From the NCBI GenBank assembly GCA_003166955.1, contig PMUI01000019.1, positions 144,902 through 208,901 on the forward strand: a DNA stretch of 64,000 nt, in the 5' to 3' direction. The notes under the pieces were generated by a model that searched no databases, was not told the DNA's origin, and saw only the letters and a list, made by a program, of their open reading frames with translations. The translations under genes were made by a program, and so were the position numbers. Source of the stretch: Acidobacterium sp. GTDB lineage: Bacteria; Acidobacteriota; Terriglobia; Terriglobales; Acidobacteriaceae. Positions 50,803 to 60,364 of this stretch are shown here, in pieces; position 1 is the first letter of the stretch; every line of letters begins with the position of its first letter.

Positions 50803-51746
50803 GCCGTAGCCACTTCCTCGATCAATTCCTCCGCGTACCGCTCCCGGCTCTCCGGAACAATCAGCACCGGCGCCGAAACCGCGGCGATCACGTGCGCCAC
50901 CGTGCTGTGCTCCAGATCATGCTCTGTATGCGCGGGCGACGGCGCGCCCATCACAATCAGGTCCGGTCGCAGTCTCTTCGCTGCCTCAATAATCTTCTGC
51001 ACCGGGTCGCCGCCTGTCACCACATGATCCACCGGCAATCCATGCGCCTCGTCGAACGGAGCCAGAAACCGCAGCCGCTCCAGGCAGTTCGGGCATTCCT
51101 CATGCCGCCCGCATCGCGCCGAGTGGATCACGATCAGGTGCCCGCCCGCCACCCGCTGCGCGTAGTGCAGCGCGCTCAGCGACGCCGCTGAAAAGTCCGT
51201 CGCCGCCAGCACGTTATTCCAGCGCCCAAATTCTCTCGGCGCCTTCGGATCCTCTGGCCCCACCGCAAGAATCGGGCACGGTGAATGCGCCAGCAGTTGC
51301 CGCGTCACCAGCCCCAGCGCCGCGCGTCCTGCGCCGGTGATCGCCTTCGTCCCCAGCACCAGCAGCGCCGCCTTGTGATCCCGCAGCGACAGCAAAATCC
51401 GCTCGCACACAATTCCGGTCTCCACCCGCGAATGCACCGGAATCCCCTGTTGCCGTACCTCTGCCTCAATGCGCGCCAGTTCTTCCTTCGCAGCCTTGTC
51501 GCGATCCACCGCCGCCGGCGCGCCATCGGGAAACGCATATCCCACTGGATCGATCACGTGAACCAGCAGCAGCATCGCGTGCTGCAGCCGCGCCAATTCC
51601 TGGGCGCAGCGCAAGGCGGCCGACGACTCCTCTGAAAAATCAATAGCCGCTACGATTGTCTTGAACGGGAACTGCTTCGCGGCATGCAGGTACGTGGTCT
51701 TCCCGTTACAGTTCGGGCTGTGTCCCCTGGAACCCGGCATGGCCAA
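50799..51746 (-). CDS. Universal stress protein, tandem UspA domains
   Basis: 315 aa, or 313 from the ATG at 51740; the UspA domain starts at residue ~29 (FKTIVAAIDFSEESSAALRC). Domain 1 runs to ~165 and has the ATP-loop-like 'GTKAITGAGRAALGLVTRQL'. Domain 2 starts at NNVLAATDFSAASLSALHYA, but its loop (MGAPSPAHTEHDLEHSTVAH) lacks the G-x2-G-x9-G-S pattern, so it may not bind ATP. A CGRHEECPNCLERL insert contains two close cysteine pairs and might bind a metal. The role is stress adaptation of unknown detail. Confidence 0.88.
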   Translation of the reverse strand: MAMPGSRGHSPNCNGKTTYLHAAKQFPFKTIVAAIDFSEESSAALRCAQELARLQHAMLLLVHVIDPVGYAFPDGAPAAVDRDKAAKEELARIEAEVRQQGIPVHSRVETGIVCERILLSLRDHKAALLVLGTKAITGAGRAALGLVTRQLLAHSPCPILAVGPEDPKAPREFGRWNNVLAATDFSAASLSALHYAQRVAGGHLIVIHSARCGRHEECPNCLERLRFLAPFDEAHGLPVDHVVTGGDPVQKIIEAAKRLRPDLIVMGAPSPAHTEHDLEHSTVAHVIAAVSAPVLIVPESRERYAEELIEEVATA

Positions 51747-51897
51747 TAGCCCTCACTTTCCGCTCACTTGGGCTTCCTCTGAACCTACGCCGCGTCAGGA
51801 GACCGAATCCGTGACGAAGGTCACCCGATTTTGTGACCCGGCGCACACAAATCTTCGGAAAGGGTGTAAATGCCGCGCCACTACTGAGCAAAATTGC
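51747..51897. other. Intergenic between USP start and POTRA stop
   Basis: Nothing recognisable in 151 bp beyond the expected USP promoter region. Confidence 0.4.
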
Positions 51898-53181
51898 TCA
51901 CTTCTGCGCAGGCTCGAACGTCACCACCACATCCACTACGTGCGTGCCCTGATCCGCCACCCATTTCGCCGTAAATCCCGTGTGGATCGACTGCAGCTCT
52001 ACGGCCCGCAATCGGTGATAGTCCGCCACCGACTGCGGAATCAGATCCGCATTGAACACGTCGCCCTTGTGCAGCAGCCAGTACGGCATCAGCTCCGCCT
52101 TCTGCTTCTCGTCCAGATTCACCAGCGTCAGCCTGCCCATGTGATACACGGCCCCCGGCACCACGGTGATCGTGTAGTCCACCGTGTGCTGCCCGCGGTC
52201 GAGCGTAGGCGTCGCATCGATCTTCGCGTCCAGATACCCATGCGTCCGGTACGGAGCCGTCACCATCGCCTTGATCTGCTTCCAAATCTCCTCATTCGCA
52301 ACATCGCCCGGATGCAGCTTCACCCGCTTCTCAAATTCCTCCTGCGTCATGAACACGTCGCCCCTCAGGTGCATCCCCGCAACGTGATACTGCCCTCCCT
52401 CGGATGTGATCGAAGCGCGCACCGGAACAGCAATCTCACCACTCACCAGCAGCGGCGTCCCCCACGCCGGAGCCGTCATCGTCATGTCGACGAACCCTTG
52501 GCTGCCGTAAACCTCACGCACCTCGTCAGCCAGCTTGGCGCGGATCGATCCATCGATCTTCTGCCCCGCCGCCGATTTCTCCACCGCCTCCAGCGGTTGC
52601 GTCCACACTCCGCTGTAGCCCTCAAGGTGGAACGCTCCCACCATCACGGCCGGCGTGTCGATGTGATACCGGATCGCCACCTGATCGTGGCTCTCGTTCC
52701 CAACCGCCGTCGTCGAAATCACAGAGCCGCGCACGCCCTTCGCCTCCAGCAGCGTTGTCAGAGCCGCCGTCACCTCATCCCGCATCGGCCCGCCCGGATA
52801 CAGCGCTCCGTGAAACAGCGGAACCCGCGCAGCCACCGCCGTGTTCAGCGCCGCATCGTCCCACCAGGGAAAGTTGTCGTACTCCACCGGCACCACCGCC
52901 GGAGACGGCTTCAGTTCGAACTTCAGCGTCTCCCCGTCGAACGAAAAACGAGCGTCGATGAATAATCCCGACCCCGTCAGCCTGTCCGCCGCCGCCTGCA
53001 TCCGCTCGCGGCTCACCTGCTCGCCCGGGTGCAGCCCGGTAAACGCCAGCAGCTCGGCCTGACTCAGATCCGTTCCCGAAAACGTAACTGCAGTCGGCAC
53101 ATAATCTTGCGCCAAAGCTGTTCCGCTGGCGCACAGCACAAAAAGCGCAGCACATAACACCGCAGCCCGTGGAGTCCGCAT
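51898..53181 (-). CDS. POTRA-domain protein (BamA/TamA-like N-part), exported
   Basis: 427 aa with a signal peptide (MRTPRAAVLCAALFVLCASG). Several POTRA-like beta-alpha-alpha-beta-beta units follow, e.g. VTFSGTDLSQAELLAFTGLH, VGAFHLEGYSGVWTQPLEAV and YHMGRLTLVNLDEKQKAELM, each with the SGxLF- or GYLDA-type turn (LTGSGLFIDARFSFDG, YRTHGYLDAKIDATP). There is no C-terminal beta-barrel, unlike BamA at ~800 aa, so it is a periplasmic POTRA protein or a truncated relative. It is divergent from the TonB receptor, 182 bp away. The role is unknown. Confidence 0.8.
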   Translation of the reverse strand: MRTPRAAVLCAALFVLCASGTALAQDYVPTAVTFSGTDLSQAELLAFTGLHPGEQVSRERMQAAADRLTGSGLFIDARFSFDGETLKFELKPSPAVVPVEYDNFPWWDDAALNTAVAARVPLFHGALYPGGPMRDEVTAALTTLLEAKGVRGSVISTTAVGNESHDQVAIRYHIDTPAVMVGAFHLEGYSGVWTQPLEAVEKSAAGQKIDGSIRAKLADEVREVYGSQGFVDMTMTAPAWGTPLLVSGEIAVPVRASITSEGGQYHVAGMHLRGDVFMTQEEFEKRVKLHPGDVANEEIWKQIKAMVTAPYRTHGYLDAKIDATPTLDRGQHTVDYTITVVPGAVYHMGRLTLVNLDEKQKAELMPYWLLHKGDVFNADLIPQSVADYHRLRAVELQSIHTGFTAKWVADQGTHVVDVVVTFEPAQK

Positions 53182-53363
53182 GTTGAAAGCTTAACGGAGT
53201 GCTCCCCGTTTTCCACAATGGTCACAGCCTTCGCTACATATTCACTGTCCGCCAACGCGCCATTCGTCAAAAATGTCTGGATTCCCCAAAAACCCAGGCT
53301 ATACTGCAGCCTCACTACACAAGTTGTCAGTTCAATCACGTTTTTCCTTTGAGGCCATACATC

Positions 53364-56237
53364 ATGACCACAGAAAACGCCGCTACCGGTGTCTTCGCCC
53401 CCCGTCTATCATCTCTTCGCCGCATCGCGCCCCTCGCCCTCCTCGCTCTGTTCGTCGCGCTCCTCGCCGCAGGCGTAGCTCGCGCGCAATCTTCCGGCAC
53501 CGGCACCATCACCGGCACCGTCACTGACAACAGCAAGGCCGTCATCACCCCCGCATCTGTGCTTGTCACGGATACAGATACCGGCCTCGCCCGCACGATT
53601 CCCGTCAATGGCGACGGCATCTATGTGGCGCCCTTCCTTCAGCCCGGCCATTACACCGTCCGCGTCTCGGCCAACGGCTTCGCTACCGTGGAAAAGGCAG
53701 CCCTCGATCTCACCGTCGGCCAAACTCTCACCGTCGACGCTACCCTGCCTCCCGCCAGCGTGTCCTCGCAGGTCCTCGTCACCACCAACGCCCCCCTGCT
53801 CGACACAGAAAAGACCGAGGTCTCCCAGTCCCTCTCCGAGACCATGATCTCCAATCTCCCCATCGCCAGCCGTAACTGGAGCAACTTCGCCCTGCTCACC
53901 CCCAACTCCACCATCGACGGCACCAGCGGCCTCGTCAGTTACCACGGCATCTCCGGCCTCTACAACAGCAACTACGTCGACGGCGCCAACAACGACCAGG
54001 CCCTCTTCTCTGAAGCCCGCGGCCGCGCCTCCGGCATGCCCTACGTCTACAGCCTCGACTCCATCCAGGAATTCCAGGTCGACGCCGCTACCTACAGCGC
54101 CGAATTTGGCCAGGCCGCCGGCGGCCAGGTCAACGCCATCACCAAAAGCGGCGGCAACACCCTGCACGGCGACCTCTTCTACGACCTCCGTTATCCGTCT
54201 CTCAACGCCCTCGATTCCTACGGCAAGGCCCATGGCAATTTCACCCAGGCCATCAAACAGCAGCAGCAGTTCGGCGGCAGCGCCGGCGGCGCCTTCATCC
54301 AGGACAAGCTCTTCTACTTCTTCACCTATGACGGCTTCCGCAAGGTCGCCCCGCTGGCTTACTCATCCACGGCCAACATCTCGCTCACCCCCAGCGGCGC
54401 CACCACCAATACCTCCGTCATCACGCCCACGCAGTGCCCTGCGTCGCTCTCCGCAACACAGTGCAACGCAGCCATCTCTTACCTGCTCAGCCTCTCCGGC
54501 GTCTTTCCCCGCATCGGCAAACAGGACATCTTCTTCCCCCGCCTCGACTACCAGATCGACTCCAAAAATCGCGTCTTCGCCGATTTCGATTTCGGCAACT
54601 ACACCCTGCCCGACGGCTACTCGGCCAGCCCCAGCTATACCAACCACTCCGTCACCGAGAACGGCAACGCCTACTACCATGAGCGCATCTTCGTGGCAGA
54701 CTGGACCTCCGCCATCACCTCTGCCTCCGTCAACAACCTCCTCTTCCAGTGGGGCCGCGACCTCGAAACCGATGGCGTGAACGCCCCAGGCCCCAACGTC
54801 ACCGTCAGCGGCGCCCAGGAGTACGGCATGCCCAACGCCCTGCCCCGCGCCGCAGAGCCCGATGAGCATCGCCTCCAGTTCACCGATGCCTTCTCCCACA
54901 CCCAGGGCAAACACGTCTGGAAAGTCGGCGGCGAAGCCAACCTCGTTCACGAGGTCATGATCAACCTCTTCCAGGGCGGCGGACTCTACTCCTACGCGCC
55001 TGGTTCTCCCGTCTCTGCCTTCCAGAACTGGTCGCAGGATATCTTCCAGGTCACCCCCACCAGCGGTACCACCGGCTATCACTACACCTCGTTCACCCAG
55101 GTCTACGACCCCATCACTCATGTCGGCAAAGACGACTTCTGGATGAAAGAGCCCGCCTTCTTCTTCGAAGACACATGGAAGCTCCGCCCCAATCTCACCG
55201 TCAACCTGGGTGCTCGTTATGATCTCCAGATCACGCCCGATCCCACCCACCCCAACACCACATCGGCTCTGGCCACCTACTACACGCAGAAGCTCAAGAC
55301 CCCCGCCGACCGCATTGTGCCCCGTATCGGCATCGCATGGAGTCCCACCAATAAGACCGTCGTCCGCGCCGGTTATGGCATCTTCGCCGCCCTCACCCAG
55401 GGCAGCACTTACTACGCCATGCGCGTCGAGAATGGCGTCTATCAGACCAACTACAACTTCAACTGCCCCAGCAACAATTGCGCCGCCGTTGCCGGAGCCC
55501 CCGAGTTCCCCAATGTCCTCTTCACTCCGCCAGGGCCCCCGCTCGGTGCTGCCTTCTCCGGCGCTGCCACCTCAAAGGTCACACCCGGTGGCTCGGCTCT
55601 GGTCTCCAGCTTCCACGGCCTCGATCCCAACTTCGTGCCACCCATCGCGCATGAAGCGCAACTAGCCGTCGAGCAGCAGGTCCCCGGCAAAATGACCCTC
55701 TCTCTCGGCTACGTCGGCAGCAGGGCCCTCCACCTGCCCACCTTCATCGACTCCAACATCGCGCCCGCCACCGGCACCCGCACCTACAACATCTACAGCG
55801 GCTCGGGAACCCAGACCGGCACCATCACCCTGCCCTTCTACACCACGCGCATCACCACCGCCGATGCCTCCATCAACACCGGCATCAGCGGTGTCAGTTC
55901 CTGGTACAACTCCATGGTCTTCAGCGTCAAACGGCCCTTCTCCAACGGCCTCGGATGCTCCTCAACTACACCTGGAGCAAAGCCACCGACTTCGGCCAGG
56001 TCGGCGGCGCCTTCGGCACCTTCTATGGTTCCGACTACCCCATCGATCCCTACAACATCAAGGGTGAGCACGGCCTCTCCGACCTCAACCAGAGCCAGCG
56101 CTTTGTCGGCAGCGTCGTCTATGCGCCCCCCTTCTTCCATAACCTCGGCAACCCCGCCGCCAAATACATCCTCGACGGCTGGTCCCTCGCCGGCATCACC
56201 ACTGACGCCAGCGGCTTCCCCATCACTCCCTTCATGA
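53364..56237 (+). CDS. TonB-dependent receptor, Oar-like, frameshifted near 55960
   Basis: Starts at the ATG 53364 (MTTENAATGVFAPRLSSLRR), with a signal peptide ending ARAQ. Residues ~45-125 are a carboxypeptidase-regulatory-like beta-sandwich (GTITGTVTDNSKAVITPASV). A plug-like region with 'YSAEFGQAAGGQVNAITKSG' leads into the barrel (KHVWKVGGEANLVHEVMINL, LRPNLTVNLGARYDLQITPD). After SVKRPFSNGL (~55955) the frame becomes low-complexity S/P/T and stops at 56237. The barrel continues in the -1 frame at 55955. One base appears to be missing in GGCCTC-GGATG. Acidobacteriota carry many such receptors; the ligand is unknown. Confidence 0.9.
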   Translation: MTTENAATGVFAPRLSSLRRIAPLALLALFVALLAAGVARAQSSGTGTITGTVTDNSKAVITPASVLVTDTDTGLARTIPVNGDGIYVAPFLQPGHYTVRVSANGFATVEKAALDLTVGQTLTVDATLPPASVSSQVLVTTNAPLLDTEKTEVSQSLSETMISNLPIASRNWSNFALLTPNSTIDGTSGLVSYHGISGLYNSNYVDGANNDQALFSEARGRASGMPYVYSLDSIQEFQVDAATYSAEFGQAAGGQVNAITKSGGNTLHGDLFYDLRYPSLNALDSYGKAHGNFTQAIKQQQQFGGSAGGAFIQDKLFYFFTYDGFRKVAPLAYSSTANISLTPSGATTNTSVITPTQCPASLSATQCNAAISYLLSLSGVFPRIGKQDIFFPRLDYQIDSKNRVFADFDFGNYTLPDGYSASPSYTNHSVTENGNAYYHERIFVADWTSAITSASVNNLLFQWGRDLETDGVNAPGPNVTVSGAQEYGMPNALPRAAEPDEHRLQFTDAFSHTQGKHVWKVGGEANLVHEVMINLFQGGGLYSYAPGSPVSAFQNWSQDIFQVTPTSGTTGYHYTSFTQVYDPITHVGKDDFWMKEPAFFFEDTWKLRPNLTVNLGARYDLQITPDPTHPNTTSALATYYTQKLKTPADRIVPRIGIAWSPTNKTVVRAGYGIFAALTQGSTYYAMRVENGVYQTNYNFNCPSNNCAAVAGAPEFPNVLFTPPGPPLGAAFSGAATSKVTPGGSALVSSFHGLDPNFVPPIAHEAQLAVEQQVPGKMTLSLGYVGSRALHLPTFIDSNIAPATGTRTYNIYSGSGTQTGTITLPFYTTRITTADASINTGISGVSSWYNSMVFSVKRPFSNGLGCSSTTPGAKPPTSARSAAPSAPSMVPTTPSIPTTSRVSTASPTSTRASALSAASSMRPPSSITSATPPPNTSSTAGPSPASPLTPAASPSLPS

Positions 56238-56674
56238 GCGCCAACGCAGGCGGCGGCATCGACGGCGGCCTCACCGGCGGCACCATGAGCTCCAGCTCCG
56301 GACTCGGAACTCCCGGCCGCGCTCCCTTCGTCGGCCGCAACTCCATCAAGGGTCCTGACTTCAACAACCTCGACTTCCGGATCGCCCGCACCTTCCCCAT
56401 CCACGAAAAAATCAACTTCCAGGTCCTCGGGGAAGCCTTCAACCTCCTCAACCATCCCAACATCCTCAGCGAAGCCACCACCGGCTACTTCTACATCAAG
56501 CCCGGCGCCACCGCCGACGGAGTCACCTGCCCGGCCGCCACCGGCACCTTCAACGGCTGCATCGCTCCGGAAGTCGCCCCCTTCACCAGCACCCCCGTGG
56601 GCACCCCCACCGGCACCAGCGGCGTTCTCTACACCGAGCGGCAGCTGCAGTTCTCCGCCAAGCTGTTCTTCTAA
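55955..56674 (+). CDS. C-terminal barrel end of the frameshifted TonB receptor
   Basis: 239 aa that complete the barrel: MLLNYTWSKATDFGQVGGAF, 'GLSDLNQSQRFVGSVVYAPP', YILDGWSLAGITTDASGFPI, FPIHEKINFQVLGEAFNLLN and the terminal strand 'YTERQLQFSAKLFF' with the usual C-terminal Phe. It has no start site of its own and only makes sense joined to the previous entry. A perfect terminator follows at 56701. Confidence 0.88.
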   Translation: MLLNYTWSKATDFGQVGGAFGTFYGSDYPIDPYNIKGEHGLSDLNQSQRFVGSVVYAPPFFHNLGNPAAKYILDGWSLAGITTDASGFPITPFMSANAGGGIDGGLTGGTMSSSSGLGTPGRAPFVGRNSIKGPDFNNLDFRIARTFPIHEKINFQVLGEAFNLLNHPNILSEATTGYFYIKPGATADGVTCPAATGTFNGCIAPEVAPFTSTPVGTPTGTSGVLYTERQLQFSAKLFF

Positions 56675-56700
56675 CCCGACCACCCGCTCCAAAAGAAAAT

Positions 56701-56731
56701 CCCTGTCTGCTCCGCGCAGACAGGGGCTTTT
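56701..56731 (+). terminator. Rho-independent terminator after the TonB receptor
   Basis: CCCTGTCTGC (56701-56710), loop TCCGC, GCAGACAGGG (56716-56725), then GCTTTTC. A 10-bp perfect stem. Confidence 0.8.
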
Positions 56732-57092
56732 CATTTCTTCCCGCAATGCAGGATTCATCAGCAGGGTATATCCCCTCGCAAAATGATCCCAGTGAGGTAA
56801 GAGGGTCGGAGCCGCCTCAACGCTCCAGGGAAAGGAACAACTCTGTCATCGCGAGCAGAGGGTGAGCGGAGGGTTTTCCCGCCAGCGAAAAAAAGGCACC
56901 ACCGACGTAACGACGGCCAGGTTCACCCCATAGCAAGTAGCGGACTCCTCTTTCACTCGAACCTCAACACAATTCTTTTCTCGGCTCGCCCCAAAGTACC
57001 GTCCTGTGCCGTTTTGGGAGAAAAATACCGTCTCAACCCTGCCCTTGTCCTCTTCCGCGATCATCAGCCCCTTCAGCAGGCCAGGTCGAACC
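56732..57092. other. Intergenic with dispersed 28-bp repeat at 56914-56941
   Basis: No gene is supported. CGGCCAGGTTCACCCC-AYAGCAAGTAGC occurs here and at 61896-61923 with one mismatch in 28. The rest is unremarkable, apart from short open frames. Confidence 0.6.
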
Positions 57093-57617
57093 CTAAACCC
57101 GCTCAATCACCACCGTCTCCAGCACCACCGGCTTCACCGGCTTGTCCTGCCGCGCCGACATCTTCGATATCTTGTCCGCGATCTCCTGCCCCTCCACCAC
57201 CTCGCCGAAGATCGTGTGCTTCCCCGTCAGCCATTCTGTAGCAGCCACGGTTACAAAAAACTGCGACCCGTTCGTGTTCGGCCCCGCATTCGCCATCGCC
57301 AGCTTCCCCTTCTTGTCGAACCGGTGCGGCGAACCCTTCGTCTCATCCGCAAACTGATACCCCGGTCCGCCCATCCCCGTCCCCGCCGGATCCCCGCCCT
57401 GAATCATGAAGTCCGGAATCACCCGATGAAAAATCGTCCCGTCATACAGCTTGTCGCTGCTCTTCGCCCGGCTCACCGGATGCGTCCACTCCCGCTTCCC
57501 CTCCGCCAGCTCCACAAAATTCGCCACCGTCTTCGGCGCTTCCTTCTCCAACAGCTTGCACACAATCGTTCCTTCGCTGGTCTTCAAAATCGCATACGTT
57601 CCTGGCTGACGCGACAT
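57093..57617 (-). CDS. Cyclophilin-type peptidyl-prolyl isomerase, cytosolic
   Basis: 174 aa, no signal peptide. The cyclophilin core is complete: YDGTIFHRVIPDFMIQGGDP (catalytic Arg), GKLAMANAGPNTNGSQFFVT and HTIFGEVVEGQEIADKISKM. It starts MSRQPGTYAILKTSEGTI. It catalyses proline isomerisation in the cytosol. A second cyclophilin with a signal peptide lies 39 bp upstream on the same strand, so the pair looks like a tandem duplication that has split by compartment. Confidence 0.95.
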   Translation of the reverse strand: MSRQPGTYAILKTSEGTIVCKLLEKEAPKTVANFVELAEGKREWTHPVSRAKSSDKLYDGTIFHRVIPDFMIQGGDPAGTGMGGPGYQFADETKGSPHRFDKKGKLAMANAGPNTNGSQFFVTVAATEWLTGKHTIFGEVVEGQEIADKISKMSARQDKPVKPVVLETVVIERV

Positions 57618-57656
57618 AACTACTCCTTCGTGGGGTTTTTAATTGGAATCAAAACT

Positions 57657-58400
57657 TTAGGACTGCGGCTGCGCCTGCAGAGAAGAAGGCGTAACAGGCA
57701 CCGCCTGTCCAGCCGGCACAATCGTCACCTTCTTCAGCACCACCGCCTCAAGCGGCTTGTCGTTGCTGTCGCGATTCACGCGCGCAATGGCCTTCACCAC
57801 CTCCACGCTCGCGTCATCGCACTGCCCAAAGATCACGTACTTCTGATCCAGATAATCCGTTGGCACTTCCGTGATGAAAAACTGCGACCCGTTCGTGTTT
57901 GGCCCCGAGTTCGCCATCGCCAGCCTCCCCGCCACGTCGAAATTCAGCGCCGGGTCAACCTCGTCGTTGAACATATAGCCAGGATCGCCTTCGCCCGTCC
58001 CCAGCGGATCGCCTCCCTGCACCATGAACCCCGGAATCACCCGATGAAACGTCGTCCCGTCATAATAGGGCCGCCGCGCCTTCTTCTTCGTCGCCGGATC
58101 GGTAAACGCCTTCGTCCCCGTGGCCAGTCCGGTAAAATTCGCCACCGCCTGCGGAGCCTGCTTGTCAAAAAACCGGCACGTCATCCGCCCCATACTCGTG
58201 TCAAACAGCACCGTCGCCCCCGTGGGCTGCGGCCCAATATGCGCCTGCATCCCCGGCGTATCCGGCAGCGACTGCGAAGAAGCTGGAGCAGGTGAAGGGG
58301 TTTGCGTCTGGCTCGTCGAACCCGGCGTGGAATCCTGCGCGAGAACGGTTCCTGAGACGACAACAACAGCGGCGAAAAGAGTACTGCGGATCAGTGGCAT
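57657..58400 (-). CDS. Cyclophilin-type peptidyl-prolyl isomerase, exported
   Basis: 247 aa with a signal peptide (RSTLFAAVVVVSGTVLAQDS), a ~45-aa Ser/Pro/Thr linker and a cyclophilin core: YYDGTTFHRVIPGFMVQGGD, GRLAMANSGPNTNGSQFFIT and KYVIFGQCDDASVEVVKAIA. A Lys/Arg insert near the start of the core (FTDPATKKKARRPYYDGT) and the tail TPSSLQAQPQS differ from the cytosolic copy. It probably folds proteins in the periplasm. It precedes the cytosolic gene. Confidence 0.95.
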   Translation of the reverse strand: MPLIRSTLFAAVVVVSGTVLAQDSTPGSTSQTQTPSPAPASSQSLPDTPGMQAHIGPQPTGATVLFDTSMGRMTCRFFDKQAPQAVANFTGLATGTKAFTDPATKKKARRPYYDGTTFHRVIPGFMVQGGDPLGTGEGDPGYMFNDEVDPALNFDVAGRLAMANSGPNTNGSQFFITEVPTDYLDQKYVIFGQCDDASVEVVKAIARVNRDSNDKPLEAVVLKKVTIVPAGQAVPVTPSSLQAQPQS

Positions 58401-58452
58401 TGCAGAATCCAGACTATCGCAACAGGCTTAACTGTGCCCTGCACCCCGCAAC

Positions 58453-58803
58453 CTACCTAAGAAGATTTGGCTGCCGCTTCTTCTTCCCATCCCCGCGCCC
58501 GCTCGAAGGCAGCAGCACAAACATAATCGCCACGCCCATATACGCCAGGTCCCACAGCGGCGTGGAATGCCGGTAGTAGTAGTGCGCACCCAGCGCCGCC
58601 ACGCCCGCCAGAAACACCATCTTCCTCCAGCGCACCAGCGGAGCAATCACCGCCAGCCCGTCACAAACCGTCACCACAGTCCACTCCGGTGGAAACCGGT
58701 ACGGGAGTTTGTGATTCGGAAAATCCCCCAGTAGTATAGGCACCGCAATCCCCAGCAATACGACGCGGCAGATCAGGCTCAGCACTACCCGGAAGGTTTG
58801 CAT
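58453..58803 (-). CDS. Small membrane protein, unknown
   Basis: 116 aa. Three to four hydrophobic segments: VVLSLICRVVLLGIAVPILL, VTVCDGLAVIAPLV, MVFLAGVAALGAHYYY and LWDLAYMGVAIMFVLLPSSG. The C-terminus is basic (GRGDGKKKRQPNLLR), suggesting it faces the cytoplasm. The pattern resembles DoxX-like or Mpv17-like small proteins only loosely; no family is claimed. It lies 32 bp after the sorbosone-dehydrogenase-like gene on the same strand. Confidence 0.7.
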   Translation of the reverse strand: MQTFRVVLSLICRVVLLGIAVPILLGDFPNHKLPYRFPPEWTVVTVCDGLAVIAPLVRWRKMVFLAGVAALGAHYYYRHSTPLWDLAYMGVAIMFVLLPSSGRGDGKKKRQPNLLR

Positions 58804-58835
58804 GGCCTCCAGACTACCCTACGGATTCCCCTGCG

Positions 58836-60146
58836 CTATTTGCCCGTGTAGCTCACGTGCCAGATCGAACCAGATCCGTCATCGGTGACGAACAGCGAAC
58901 CGTCGTTCGCCACCGTCACCCCCACCGGCCGTCCCCACACCCTCCCGTCCGGCAGCACAAACCCCGTCAGAAAATCCTCATACTCGCCGGTCGCATGTCC
59001 GTCTTTCATCGGCACGCGAACCACCTCATAGCCCGACCGCGTCGCCCGGTTCCACGACCCGTGCTCCGCCGCAAACCCATCGCCCTTGTACTCCGCCGGC
59101 AACTGCGAGCCCTCATAAAACAGCATCTCCAGCGACGCGAAGTGCGGATTCACCAGCACGTCCGGCGTGATCACCTTCCCCTTCAGCTCCGGATGCTTTC
59201 CCTCCTGCCGCGGATCCTGCACGCCGCCATCCGCGCTCATGTAGTACCACGGCCACCCGTAGAACCCGCCCTCCTGCACGTGCGTGATGTAGTCCGGCAC
59301 CAGGTTATCGCCCAGCATGTCGCGCTCGTTCGTCGAGCACCACAGCTCGCCCGTCGTCGGATTGATCGTCTCCCCGACGCAGTTCCGGATCCCGTATGCG
59401 TAGATCTTCACGAACTTCCCTTCCGGCGTGAACTCCAGCACGTCCGCGCGATCCTTCTCCTCCGGATGCGTGTCCGCATCGTCGTCATTCGAGTGCGATC
59501 CTACGGACACAAACATCCGCTTCCCGTCCTTTGAAAACGCGATGTCTCGCGTCCAGTGCCCGCCTCCGCGCAGCCGTCCGCCGCCCGGCAAATCCGCCAG
59601 CTTCTCCGCCGGCCCTGCGGCCTTCATATCGCCAACGTGATACGGAAACCGCACCACCGAATCCGTGTTCCCGACGTACACCCACTTCGGATCCCTCGCC
59701 GGATAAAACTGAATCCCGAATGGCTGGCTCAGATTGTCGGCAAACGTCGACGCCTCCTTTGCCTTCCCATCGGCGCCCACGCCCCGAAACACCATCACCT
59801 TGTTCTGATAGCTCAGCGCCACAAACAAATCCCCGTTGGGCGCCGTCCGAATCAGCCGCGGCTGATCGAGCCCCGTGTAATACAGGTCCACCTTGAACCC
59901 CTCGGGAGCCTGCGGCCACACTCCCTCCGGACGCTCCACCATCTCCGCGCCGTTATCCACGCCCTTCGTGGCATAAGGAGCCGGCAAGTCCGCGACCGTC
60001 AAATGCCGCCGCGTCCCCGGCTTCTCCTTGCTGTAATCCGTAAAAGCAGCCTGCCCGGTCAGAACCTGCGAGAACGCGGGAGCCGCGGAAATGAGTACGA
60101 GGATGGCAACCACCACAATGACTAAGCGGGCACAGAATTTCTGCAT
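58836..60146 (-). CDS. Sorbosone/glucose dehydrogenase-family beta-propeller protein
   Basis: 436 aa from the ATG at 60146 (MQKFCARLVIVVVAILVLIS), with GGAGG just upstream; the frame to 60281 is excluded. After a signal peptide comes a six-bladed PQQ-dependent sugar dehydrogenase-type propeller (GSDH/sorbosone family): RLIRTAPNGDLFVALSYQNK, 'RDIAFSKDGKRMFVSVGSHS', 'YAYGIRNCVGETINPTTGEL', EGGFYGWPWYYMSADGG and HGSWNRATRSGYEVV. It probably oxidises a sugar or aldose in the periplasm with PQQ. No pqq genes are in the window, so the cofactor and substrate are inferred. Confidence 0.88.
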   Translation of the reverse strand: MQKFCARLVIVVVAILVLISAAPAFSQVLTGQAAFTDYSKEKPGTRRHLTVADLPAPYATKGVDNGAEMVERPEGVWPQAPEGFKVDLYYTGLDQPRLIRTAPNGDLFVALSYQNKVMVFRGVGADGKAKEASTFADNLSQPFGIQFYPARDPKWVYVGNTDSVVRFPYHVGDMKAAGPAEKLADLPGGGRLRGGGHWTRDIAFSKDGKRMFVSVGSHSNDDDADTHPEEKDRADVLEFTPEGKFVKIYAYGIRNCVGETINPTTGELWCSTNERDMLGDNLVPDYITHVQEGGFYGWPWYYMSADGGVQDPRQEGKHPELKGKVITPDVLVNPHFASLEMLFYEGSQLPAEYKGDGFAAEHGSWNRATRSGYEVVRVPMKDGHATGEYEDFLTGFVLPDGRVWGRPVGVTVANDGSLFVTDDGSGSIWHVSYTGK

Positions 60147-60295
60147 TGATCCTCCCAGGTTAGGACTGGTTCGAATAGGGGCTTCTCCAGCAGGCAACAG
60201 CTCGTACTTTCCTGATGCGTCAATGTCCGGCCAGGATTCCGGCGAGGAAGCATTCCCGCCACATTCCTGGCCACTACTCACTTCCAGACTCTTCC

Positions 60296-60364
60296 GCTAA
60301 CCGCCTCTTAGCTAAAGGCATCTCGCCAACCGTCTCTTGCTACCGGCCACCGGCTTCTAGCTCG
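60296..60364. repeat. 15-mer copy and heptamer-like tract
   Basis: GCTAACCGCCTCTTA (60296-60310) belongs to the etfA 3' repeat family (26048-26107). A loose 7-bp register GCTACCG, GCCACCG and GCTTCTA follows at 60339-60360, next to the stop of the next gene. Confidence 0.5.
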
